From: Legionella cincinnatiensis
GTDB taxonomy: Bacteria > Pseudomonadota > Gammaproteobacteria > Legionellales > Legionellaceae
Direction: 5' to 3'
Assembly: GCF_900452415.1 (NCBI RefSeq)
Contig: NZ_UGNX01000001.1
Location: 868,001 to 932,000 of the forward strand
DNA length: 64,000 nt
Position 1 is the stretch's first letter. Every line of letters starts with the position of its first letter. The notes under the pieces were generated by a model that was not told the origin of the DNA, did no database searches, and saw only the letters and a list, made by a program, of their open reading frames with translations. Below are positions 1-10,100 of this stretch, in pieces. Both the position numbers and the translations under genes were made by a program.

Positions 1-108
1 TTCTAACTCCATAGAGCCAGCTACTGGTAATACTAACTGCGCAAAATCATGGGTATGGCTATGACTCTCAGTATGATAAGAACGTAGATCCATACGATGA
101 GCTATCAT
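1..108 (-). CDS. AraC-type transcriptional regulator, N-terminal part (cut by window edge)
   Basis: An open frame of 36 codons starts at the ATG complementary to 106-108 and runs off the left edge without a stop. It is preceded by a GAGAG ribosome site seven or so bases upstream. The fragment contains HSHTHDFAQLVLPVAGSMEL, which resembles the His-rich start of the cupin sensor domain of AraC-family regulators (HxHxF...L...GxMEL). The DNA-binding half would lie outside the window, so the family call rests on the N-terminal motif alone. The gene is divergent from the nuclease-family gene that follows. Confidence 0.55.
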   Translation of the reverse strand, partial: MIAHRMDLRSYHTESHSHTHDFAQLVLPVAGSMELE

Positions 109-242
109 GTTATTCTCTCTTCGAAAAGCAAGATATAACCTCGTATTATATCCTAAATTTCTTTCTAGACCGAACGGTTCCAGGAATATAAGGGATCTTA
201 TAAAATCATTATTTCGATCTCATGTTCAATAAGGGCAGCAAA

Positions 243-1553
243 ATGAATTGCTTAAGACAGCTGTTTCAACTCCAATCAAGTATCTTTTTATTTTTTATTC
301 TCTTCTTCATTATCGCTACTGCTCATGCAACATTCAATGAAAAGCCGTTTGTTATCATGAGCTTTAATATTGAAAATGGTGGAGCACAAATTGATTTTAA
401 TCAGGTGGTTAAAGCAATTAAACAATCTAAAGCAGATGTAGTAGGTATTCAAGAGGCGTGGGGGAATACTAAACGTTTAGCAAAAGCATTAAATTGGCAT
501 TACTATGATCCATACCAACATGTTATCTCACGATTTCCATTATATAAAACAGCGCCACGACAAAGATTTGTCTTAATTGAAATAAAACCTAAACAGTTTG
601 TTGCTGTTGCAAACGTGCATTTACCCGATGAGCCGTATGGTCCTGATCTCATTAACCAAGGTTTTGATGCAAGTATTGTGCGTAAAAACGAACTGAAAGT
701 ACGTTTCCCAGAAATAAAACCCGTTCTTGATCAATTAGCAGCTCTCGCAAAAGAAGGAGTGCCTGTATTTTTAACAGGTGACTTCAATTCACCTTCTCAT
801 TTGGATTGGTCCCATGTTACCTTACAAAAACAACGCAATCACCGTTATGTAATGAATTGGCCTGTTACTCAATATGCAGCGAATAAGGGTTTTGTGGATT
901 CATACAGACAAATTATTCCCAATGCTTACCAATTTCCAAGTTTTACCTGGCCAGCAAAACGAGCAGCAGTAAAAAACTCAATGGATAATTATAATCCTTC
1001 TAATAAAGACTTACCTGATCGCATTGATTTTATTTTTTCTTCAGGTCCTGCTCAAGTGCTTGATAGTCAACTTATTGGTGAAAAAGATGGCAAAGATGTG
1101 AGCTTTTCTCTTTCGCCTTGGCCATCAGATCATCGAGCAATCGTTTCGCACTTTAAAGTTAGAGCATCTTATTTTCCGATACACCATCTGAAATTATTTC
1201 CTGTAATAGGCGAATATCGCAATAAGAAACCTCGGGTTATGGTCTCTAAAAAAGTACTAAAATCGGGTGAGCCTATTAAGATTTTCTGGGAAAATGCACC
1301 AGGGTATTTCTATGATTATATAAGTATTTCTCCTAAAAATAGAAATAAAACAATGAATGAAAATATTCGTCTTTATACTCAGGGAGAAATTAATGGCATT
1401 ATTCAATATTCGAACAAAAACGTACAAGGAAATTGGACTAATTGGCACAAAGCTCATGCAAGTTGGCCACTTGTACCGGGAGTCTATGACGTAGAATTAA
1501 TGTTAGATGATGGATATAATTCACTAGCAGCGACGCAAATTATAATAAAGTGA
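243..1553 (+). CDS. Secreted endonuclease/exonuclease/phosphatase-family protein
   Basis: A metal-dependent phosphodiesterase or phosphatase of the EEP (DNase I-like) superfamily. The family signatures are present in order: SFNIENGG near the start of the mature protein, GIQEAW (metal-binding Glu), TGDFNSP, DRIDFIF and the C-terminal SDHRA with the catalytic Asp-His pair. About 110 residues follow the catalytic domain and probably form a separate beta-rich domain. I chose the ATG at 243 rather than the one at 222 because AAGGG lies about eight bases upstream of it and the protein then begins with a clean signal peptide ending in ATAHA. The substrate (nucleic acid, phosphoinositide or sphingomyelin) cannot be read from the sequence. 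Being secreted, it may act in the periplasm or outside the cell. Confidence 0.8.
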   Translation: MNCLRQLFQLQSSIFLFFILFFIIATAHATFNEKPFVIMSFNIENGGAQIDFNQVVKAIKQSKADVVGIQEAWGNTKRLAKALNWHYYDPYQHVISRFPLYKTAPRQRFVLIEIKPKQFVAVANVHLPDEPYGPDLINQGFDASIVRKNELKVRFPEIKPVLDQLAALAKEGVPVFLTGDFNSPSHLDWSHVTLQKQRNHRYVMNWPVTQYAANKGFVDSYRQIIPNAYQFPSFTWPAKRAAVKNSMDNYNPSNKDLPDRIDFIFSSGPAQVLDSQLIGEKDGKDVSFSLSPWPSDHRAIVSHFKVRASYFPIHHLKLFPVIGEYRNKKPRVMVSKKVLKSGEPIKIFWENAPGYFYDYISISPKNRNKTMNENIRLYTQGEINGIIQYSNKNVQGNWTNWHKAHASWPLVPGVYDVELMLDDGYNSLAATQIIIK

Positions 1554-1735
1554 TTTAAAAGAGTTTTCAATTTTCAAATTACACCAATCTGAGGCTATCT
1601 CCTGGTGGGGATTAATTAATACATTGGGTGGTGTTAAAATGTGGATTTTAATTTGATCATTCACTGGATGCCTCAGAGAAGCTGATGCATGTAGGCGATG
1701 GAGTTCATTATCAATGCACACCTAATTTTTTACTA

Positions 1736-2030
1736 GGGGCTGTTGACAATTCATCATTCTACGTCCCGCGACTTGTTCCTGAGAGAGCCTCACACAATTT
1801 AAAAAAGGAGTACCCCGTTGCTATTTAGAACCGCTCAGCCTGAGGAGGGGCAAAAAGCCCCGTCTCGAAGGTTCCTTCTGAGGCTTCGAGACAGCGCTTT
1901 GCGCTTCCTCAGCCCGAATGATCCAAGTGTATAATGGATCAAAAACATTTTTTAGTTTAAATTGTGTGAGGCTCTCTCAGGAACAAGTCGCGGGACGTAG
2001 GCGGTTAAAATACCGATTGTCAACAGCCTC
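1736..2030. mobile_element. MITE-like inverted-repeat element with TA flanks
   Basis: The two ends are imperfect inverted repeats of about 70 bp: 1736-1803 begins GGGGCTGTTGACAAT, and 1958-2030 ends ATTGTCAACAGCCTC. The inner parts of the arms (GTCCCGCGACTTGTTCCTGA and onward) match almost exactly. A TA dinucleotide sits directly outside each end (1734-1735 and 2031-2032), as expected for a TA target duplication of the IS630/Tc1-mariner type. The core, about 1830-1920, is a second, nested palindromic repeat (CTCAGCCTGAGG...CTTCGAGAC...CTCAGCCCG) of the family also found at 25975-26580 and 63924-64000. There is no transposase gene inside, so it would have to move in trans. Confidence 0.75.
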
Positions 2031-2449
2031 TATTTATTTTTTGATAAAACTATTCCTAATGTTGCAGCAGCTCCCAATGCTAAGACCCCTAATCCAATAT
2101 TTTTCATAGAAAAAAAACTATACCGATTGGCTTCTTCTTTTTGTTGCTTAATGCTTTCTGGAGATGTATAAAAAGTTGGATGATTTAAAAGTATTTTACC
2201 ACTTGGGGTTACCGGTTTTCCTACCAGAGATGCAGCTTCAATTTCTGTGTAACCTTCATCAATTAATTGCTTGATTTTCTTATCTATAAGTTTTTTTGAT
2301 GGTGAAGCAGCTGTTCTAACATTAAGGAATCGATCATCGATTTTTCCATCATCTTTTCCATCTGACCATGAAACTTGTTTCTTATCTGCTTTTGATTTTT
2401 CTGCCTTATCTAACTCAATTAGAGCTGATACATTTTGCTCATTTAACAT
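2030..2449 (-). CDS. Small lysine-rich protein with C-terminal membrane anchor
   Basis: A 139-residue protein of unknown function. The first 110 residues are hydrophilic and charged. The last 23 (from about NIGLGVLALGAAATLGIVLS) form one transmembrane helix followed by KNK, which makes it tail-anchored. GAGAGAAC about ten bases before the ATG is a plausible ribosome site. The stop codon TAG is formed by the last base of the inverted-repeat element plus its flanking TA, so the element may have replaced the original 3' end. I do not recognise a family. A tail anchor on a small soluble protein would suit either an inner-membrane protein or an exported effector. Confidence 0.6.
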   Translation of the reverse strand: MLNEQNVSALIELDKAEKSKADKKQVSWSDGKDDGKIDDRFLNVRTAASPSKKLIDKKIKQLIDEGYTEIEAASLVGKPVTPSGKILLNHPTFYTSPESIKQQKEEANRYSFFSMKNIGLGVLALGAAATLGIVLSKNK

Positions 2450-2746
2450 TTAAATGTTCTCTCAAAATTATCAAAATTTTACCCATGATAACAACAATTC
2501 ATTAAGACAATATTAAGGCATTTGCAACAGATATTTGCCATCTTTGTACAGGACAATTTTTGAATTTAACGGTTTAAAAAGAGAAATAACTCATTGATAT
2601 TAAAGGAATAGTAGTAGTTAAAATTTAGGGATATCCATTCAATCAATGTAATCCCGTGATATTTATTATAATAACATATTTTTTATAGAGAAGAATTTAA
2701 AGATTTGCTTTAAAATTGGTAAGATCTTAATCTTTGCTATTTGCCA
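2450..2746. other. Gene-free AT-rich stretch
   Basis: About 300 bp between the small anchored protein and the methyltransferase. I see no credible open frame, RNA gene or strong hairpin. The right-hand end is the 3' flank of the methyltransferase gene; the left-hand end holds the promoter of the small protein. Confidence 0.5.
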
Positions 2747-3874
2747 TTATTTTTGGGCCAAAATTAATGAGCAATAAGAGAAAGCAGGTTTTTCATCTCT
2801 ATTTTCTTGAATAATTGTGAAGCCAATTTCAGTCAACATGCGCCGGTAATTTTCAGCTGTTTTCATCACATGAGGGGTGAAATCATCGTGAAAAATATAA
2901 CGATATTCTGCAGAAAGACAACGATCATTATTTTCTTCTTTATAAAACTCACAAATGCTTACAAGGCCATTTTTAGGTAATGCTTGATAAGCCATAGTTA
3001 ATAGCTTTCTATCAACTTGTTCATTCCAGTCAAAGAGTACTCGGGTAAATAAAATAAGATCAAACCCGTCTGGAAAGGTATCTTCTTTAATAAAATCGCC
3101 CTCAATAACACTTACTTGATTGCTTAAGTTTTTATCAGCAATTGTTTTTCTTGCCATTACAGCTGGCTTGGGTAAATTATATACTGCAGCTTTTAAATGA
3201 GGGTGTTCGGTAACAAAAGCACAAGCCATAGTACCATCTCCTCCCCCTACATCCAAAAGAGCGGATACTTTTTTAAAGTTGATGCCATCCAAAATACACC
3301 GAATCGGTTGCTCTGCTGTTTTCATCATCCAATCCTCTAGCCATACCACTTCTGTATCTTTTTTAGGAGGCCAGGAAACACTTGTTTTGACTTTACCATA
3401 ACGTAATACGTCAGTAAGATTTTCTTCTGCAGCGACATTCCAGCTATTAAAAAAGAACTGCATGTTCCACCATCGATTACTTTGCATTAACTGGTAAAAC
3501 TCATCGGTTAATTTATAAGCAGGTTCACCATTTATTTCATTTTTTATTAAAAAATATTCACAACTAAGCAGATGGAGCCATTTTTTGGCTCTGATTGGCA
3601 TTAATCCTAAATTTTCGATGATTTCTTGCTCTAAAACAAATTCATTTTTTTCAAATAAGGCGAATAGGTTCAAATTAAACATTGCTTCTACGAGTTTTAG
3701 CCGCGCACCAGAAGCGATAAGGGAAAAATAATTTTCGTAAAAATTGATTTTATTTTCTGGATTTTTTTGTTCTGCGCTATCTTTTTGTGCTATTAAATAA
3801 GTATGAGTGTCATGATGTTCTTTTGCAGAAGATTTTAAGAATGAACTTTTGAACCATGACATTAGTGTTTTCAT
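2747..3874 (-). CDS. SAM-dependent O-methyltransferase (Methyltransf_2 type)
   Basis: A 375-residue small-molecule methyltransferase. Residues about 45-150 form the helical dimerisation/winged-helix domain typical of plant-type and polyketide O-methyltransferases. The SAM-binding loop LLDVGGGDGT follows at about residue 210, then GDFIKEDTFPDGFDLILF and RVLFDWNE, which matches the family's motif order. The first 40 residues are poorly conserved, so the second ATG (MSWFKSS) is also possible. It is divergent from the giant polyketide synthase across 240 bp, which suggests it tailors the product by methylating a hydroxyl. The family assignment is firm; the link to the synthase is inference from position. 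Confidence 0.82.
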   Translation of the reverse strand: MKTLMSWFKSSFLKSSAKEHHDTHTYLIAQKDSAEQKNPENKINFYENYFSLIASGARLKLVEAMFNLNLFALFEKNEFVLEQEIIENLGLMPIRAKKWLHLLSCEYFLIKNEINGEPAYKLTDEFYQLMQSNRWWNMQFFFNSWNVAAEENLTDVLRYGKVKTSVSWPPKKDTEVVWLEDWMMKTAEQPIRCILDGINFKKVSALLDVGGGDGTMACAFVTEHPHLKAAVYNLPKPAVMARKTIADKNLSNQVSVIEGDFIKEDTFPDGFDLILFTRVLFDWNEQVDRKLLTMAYQALPKNGLVSICEFYKEENNDRCLSAEYRYIFHDDFTPHVMKTAENYRRMLTEIGFTIIQENRDEKPAFSYCSLILAQK

Positions 3875-4114
3875 ATAAAATAAATTTTAGTGGGGATCTG
3901 TTGAATAAGCATATAAAAGAAACTAATGTTCAGCAATAGACCTCTAGCATAACCGCATCTTTTGTCTGATCGCTGCAAGTGCTTTTGCGGTATTCATTTA
4001 CTCTTATATAAGCTCTGCTTCTCTCGCGAAAGAATGGAGTGTCTTGTTATAAATTCCTATTATTGTTATTTTTTATTTTTTAATACTACATCTGGTGGTA
4101 TGGGAGCATTTTAA
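3875..4114. promoter_or_regulatory. Divergent promoter region of the polyketide locus
   Basis: This 240-bp intergenic stretch separates the divergent methyltransferase and synthase genes and must carry both promoters. GGGAG at 4102-4106 is the ribosome site of the synthase, eight bases before its GTG start. TTGTTATAAAT near 4044 is a possible -10 region, but I could not pair it with a convincing -35. No clear operator palindrome is visible. Confidence 0.4.
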
Positions 4115-7100
4115 GTGGTGAAAAAAAAACAGGAAAATAATATAAATGATATTCTTAATGAACCTCTTGCAATTATTGGCATGAATTGTCAATTTCCTGG
4201 GATGGATTCAGATGTAGAAGACATTGATTCATTTTATACAATGTTGCTCCAAGGGCAATCACCTATTAAAGAAGTGCCTAAAAACCGTTGGAATGTTGAT
4301 GAATATTATGATCCTGATCGTGACAAAGCCGATAAAATAATTGGTCGTAAGGGAGGTTTCCTTAATAATCCTCAATTGTTTGATGCTTCTTTTTTTAAAA
4401 TCGCTACTGTTGAAGCGAAACAAATGGATCCACAGCATCGACTTTTTTTAGAGGTGGCCATTCGCGCTTTGAATCACGCGAATATTACACTTGACTCGCT
4501 TAGTAATTCAAATACTGGTGTATTTTATGGCACTTCAGCGCAAGATTACAGTCAACTGAATTATAAAGATCATATTGAATTTAATGCATACACCCAAATT
4601 GGAGCAGCAAGTAGTGCTGCAGCAGGAAGACTCTCTCATTTTCTCAATTTAAAAGGCCCAAGTTTGGCTGTGGATACAGCCTGTTCCTCGTCTTTGTCCG
4701 CGCTTTGCCTTGCTGCAAATTCATTAAGAATGGGACAATGTTCGCTGGCAATTGTTGGAGGGGTTCACTTGAACCTTTGTCCTGAAAACTTTATTGGTTT
4801 AAGTAAAGCCAGCATGTTATCAGCCCATGATCAATGCAGTAGTTTTGATATAAAAGCAGATGGTTTTGTACGTAGTGAAGGCTGTGGCGTAGTGATTGTG
4901 AAACGCTTAAACGATGCCCTTAAAGATAATAATACCATTTTGGCGGTACTAAAAAGTGTGGTTATGAATCAAGATGGTGATGATGGTACAGTATTAATGG
5001 CACCCAATATTAAGGCTCAGATTGCACTGCATGAAGAAGCATTAGCCCAAGCTCATTTGACAGCAGGCGATATCGATTACTTAGAAGCTCATGGGACAGG
5101 TACTATTGTTGGCGATTCAATCGAATTTAATGCGATTCAGCATGTGCATCAAGGTTTTCATTCTAAAGAGAAACCTCTGATTATCGGGGCATTAAAAAGT
5201 AACATAGGTCATGGTATCGCCTCATCAGGGATTGCTTCACTGATTAAAGTGATAGGTGCTTTACAGCATGAAAAAATTCCTCCAAACCTACATTATTCAA
5301 AGCCAAATCAAGCAATTGATCCACAGAGGATACCTGCCTTATTTCCCACTCAATCAATTGAATTTAAAAAGCTTAAAAATAAAAAACGGCGTGTACAAGT
5401 ATCTAACTTTGGTTTTAGCGGTACTAATGTGAGCGCAATTATTGAGGAGCCAAATAATACAGTAAGTCCAGAAAGCTCAGATGATGACCAACCAAAATGT
5501 TTTGTTATTTCCGCAAATAGTGAATATTCACTAAGGCATATGATAGCAGGTTATGTCTCTTATCTTAAAAATACATCAGCTTGCTTAGGGGATATTTGTT
5601 ATACGCTGATTCATTGTCGTGATCACTTCAAATATCGCTGCGCTATTATTGCTAGTGACAAAAATACGTTAATCAAAAAAATTGAGTCTCAAGATTATGA
5701 GCTGCATAAAGTAACTCTCAAAAAAGAAGTTAGAGAAATAATTCCTGATGCCCAAAATATTTATGAAACTTATCTGGCCGGATTTAATATTAAAATAACC
5801 TCCAATGCTCTTCCATACCATAAGGTAGAGTTACCTCTGTATCATTTTGATAGAAAATCGTATTGGCATGAGCCAAGGGTAAGACATTTACCCGATGCAT
5901 TGCAGCAACAATCCAGGGAACAACAAGTTGAAAGCATCAAGAGTCAAGTGGCCACCAAAATACAATCTCTTCTAAAAAGAGAAAGTGTTAATGAATATGA
6001 AGACTTTGGATCTCTAGGACTGACTCAAGAATTACTCGTAGAACTTGATCAAAGTATTTATGAAACGTTTGCCTATAAAATGTCAACTCCAGCTTTTTTA
6101 ACTATGGATAAACTTGCAAGACATTTACAACAGGTCTTATTGCCAGCTCCAGTTGTTCGCCAACCCACAGTCAATATACTGGATAATGAACCTATTGCTA
6201 TTATAGGAATGAGTTGTCGTTTTCCCAAGGCATCAAATATCGATGAGTTTTTATCTCTGTTAGAACACGGGGAAAGCGGTATGGTCGATATACCTTTAGA
6301 TCGTTGGGATAATGAAAAGTTTTATGATCCTGATGTTAATGCTTTAGGACGACTTTATATCAAACAACTTGGACTTATCGAACACATCAGAAATTTCGAT
6401 GCTGAATTTTTTAATATTAGTCCGCGAGAAGCCAAGCTGATGTCACCACAGTTACGTGTGTTTTTAGAAACAAGCTACCATGCTTTAGAGAATGCAAATC
6501 TTCCTCTGGCTACAATAAAAGACAGTAAAACCGGTGTTTTTGTTGGTGTTGGCACGAACGAGTATCCACGACTGTTAGCAGGTTTAGGCGTGGGATTGGA
6601 GGATCTCAATATTTATTTTGCTACAGGAAATGTGTTGAATGCTATTCCCGGACGAGTGGCTTATTCTTTTGATTTTCATGGTCCAATACAGGCAATTGAT
6701 ACGGCATGCTCTTCGTCTATGACTGCAATTCATGATGCGTGTGTGAGTTTACAATCTGGTGGTTGTGATATGGCGTTAGCGGGGGGCGTCAATATTTTAC
6801 TTGCTCCTGATTCGAACATTACTCTTTCAAAAGCAAGAATGTTATCTCCTGAAAGCCGCTGCAAAACATTTAGTGAAGATGCTGACGGTTATGCGCGTAG
6901 TGAAGGATGTGGTGTCCTTGTTTTAAAACGTTTAAGTACTGCACTCAAAGATAAGGATACGATTCTTGCTGTAATTAAAGGGACTTCAATTAATAGTGAC
7001 GGCAAAAGCGGTGGGTTTACGGTTCCTAATGGGATTGCGCAAGAGGAAGTAATACGCAGCGCACTTGCTAAAGCAAGTCTTTCCCCAGCTGATATTGATT

Positions 7101-10100
7101 ATATTGAAGCGCATGGGACAGGCACACCACTGGCTGATCCGATTGAAGTGAATGCACTCTCTAAAATTTTTAGTGAGGCTCACAGTCAAGAGAATCCGCT
7201 TTACATTAGTTCAGTTAAAACGAATATAGGCCATTCAGAAAGCGCTTCGGGTGTGGCAGGAGTGATTAAAACAGTTTTAAGTATACATACACACCAATTA
7301 TTTAAACACCTCAATTTTAAAAAATTAAACCCACAAATTGAGTTAAAAAATACAGTTATTCCATTAAGTACTATAGTTTGGCCTAAAGAGAAAGGTTTAC
7401 GGTGCGCGGGGGTAAGTTCATTTGGATTTAGTGGCGCCAATGCGCATGTTGTCCTCCAAGAAGTACCGTTACAAAAAATGGAACCTCGTGTTTTACCGCA
7501 AGAGTCCTTGTTGTTGATTTCAGCAAAAAGCAAAACCGCTCTTGAGTTACTTTTAGCAAGCTATCAAAAATTCTTAGCAAATACCGATAAAGAGTTTCCT
7601 GATATTTGCTATACCGCAGCTACATGCCGCAATCATTTTTTATTTCGAGTAGCGATTAAAGCAAGAACCGCAAAAGAAGCTGCGTCTTTTCTTGAAAAAA
7701 ATGAATATAAGATTTATCAACTCAAAAAAGAAAAAAGCACTCCTTTATTTTTGCACCAATCAATGACATTGGAGCAGTTACAGACTGCCTATCAAGATGG
7801 AGTCAAGATTGATTGGCTTAATTATTATAATGGTCTTGCAGCAGGATTAGAGTCTGAAAACACGCACGATAAAGAGAAAGAGGAAGCGCTTTTTGGTGAT
7901 AATTTTTTTATAAAAGTTAAGTTGCCTTTATATGAATTTGATCGTGAAGAACATTGGTTCGAAACAAAAGATAAGTTAAAAGATGTACCTATGCCTAAAG
8001 ATTGGTGCTTTCAATTACAATGGCAGCATCAACCTTGTACTAAAAATCAGCGTAAAACCCAAGGCAATCATTGGCTGCTTCTGGGGGCGAAACATCTTGC
8101 TTCCAGGTTTGGAGCCCAGGGGTTATCTGTGGTTTCCGAAGAGGATAATTTTCCATTAGAAAAACTCAATGGGATTATATGTGCCATGGGTTTGGATTTT
8201 CCTGAAGACAGCGATATTGAATCCAATATTGCTTTTCAAAAAAATACCCTAAAAAAATTATTAGCTTGGATCAAAGAACTCCATGATAAAGCCGTCAAAT
8301 TACAACTCATTGTGCTCACTACAAATGCAATCACTGAACTTGCTGCAGGCAAGCTTAATTTGGGCAATAGTTCTCTGATTGGATTTTGCCGAACTTTGGT
8401 ATTAGAACTGCCTCAATTCCATACAATACTTATTGACTCGGAAAAAACGGATGATGAACATTATATTGCACAAGTTATTAATGAAATAAATTATAATGAT
8501 GAGCCATATTACGAACATATTGTTGCCTATAGAGATAAGAAGCGATTCATTGCCCGTTTGAAAAAAACCAAATTAGTAGATCGACGGCGCTCGCTTTATG
8601 GTGACGGCCGTTATCTTATAACGGGTGGTTGTGGTGGTTTAGGCTTGGTAACTGCACAAGCGTTACTTTCCTCCGGAGCAAGAGAAATTATTCTTACTTC
8701 AAGAAATGTCAATAAACCTGCAATAGAAGAAGCAATAAAAAAATTAAAATTCAATTACACCGGGAGAACAATTCGGGCGATCAGTTTGGATGTCACCGAT
8801 AAAGAGAAACTGCAAGCGTTGCTTTTAGACTTGAATAGTGATGGTTTACTCAAGGGAATTATTCATGCTGCTGGTGCCGCCGTTAAAGCGTCATTAATTG
8901 AACATACCGATAATGATATTGATTATTTGTTTTCTGCCAAGGTATTGGGAGGATGGTATTTACATGAACTGAGTCAAAACATTGATTTAGATTTCTTTGT
9001 TGTTTATTCTTCGATTTCATCGGTATTTGGAAGCAATAAAGAGTCCGTATATAGTGGCACAAATAGTTTTTTGGATGCGTTAATTGCTGAACGACGACGT
9101 CTAGGGTTGGTGGGTACTGCGATTGATTGGGGGCCTTGGGGCGAAGTGGGTATGGCAAAGAAACGCTCACAAGATCAAGGTCTAAAGCAGTCCTTAATTA
9201 GTAATGAACAAGGCTACACTTTTATCAAAATCTTGATCAATGAGCAGTTAAGCCATGCGGCCATTATTTCACCAGACTATCTCAAGTTTATGCTGGATTT
9301 TGTCCCTAAACCATTGCCTGCTTTTCATCACGATTTGGCGAGTAATCTTATTGGTGTAGGTCATATAGCGGATCAAAATTTATCAGCATGGCTTAATGAT
9401 TATCTTGAAGTGAGTGCAGAAAATCGATTACAAGCTTGTAATGAGATGGTAACTAGCATTTGTAAAGAAATTCTTGAGTTATCAGATGCTGAAGATTTGG
9501 ATGAAAATGAAGGATTTTTCGAACTTGGCTTTGACTCACTGATGATTACAGAGCTGGCCACTAAGCTCAAGGAAAAGCTCGCGCCAACACTTAAAGTTAC
9601 TGCCACTATTGGTTTTGATTATCCATCGATTAACAAACTTGCTCACTATATAGAATCGGAACTGGATACCCATTTAATTAAAAAGCAAGCTCCTAAACCT
9701 ATAGTAGAAAAATTAGATGATTCAATTGCTATTATTGGTATGAGTTGTAATTTTCCTAATGCACCGGATATTGCCGCTTTTGAAACATTGCTCGAAGAAG
9801 GGCGAAGTGGTATGAGAGAGATTCCCATTGAGCGTTGGGATAATAAGAAATATTATGATCCCAATATGGATGCTCCTGGAAAATCATATGTCAAGAAGTT
9901 GGGATTAATTGAAAATATCAAAGGTTTTGATGCCAATTTTTTCGGAATTAGTCCTCGTGAAGCGAAGTTTATGGAGCCACAACAACGGATATTTTTAGCG
10001 TGTTCGTATAATGCCTTAGAACATGCAAATTATACTCCTGAGTTTTTACAGGGTAGTTTAACTGGCGTGTTTGCTGGGGTAGGTCCTAATGAATATTATG

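Noticed and set aside
1918..2109. 63-codon open frame on the plus strand
   Set aside because: It lies wholly inside and across the inverted-repeat element and the antisense of the tail-anchored gene.
5480..5880. A hidden acyltransferase between KS1 and the ACP-like domain
   Set aside because: No GHSxG or other AT motif; only about 130 residues of linker are present, far less than the about 300 needed.
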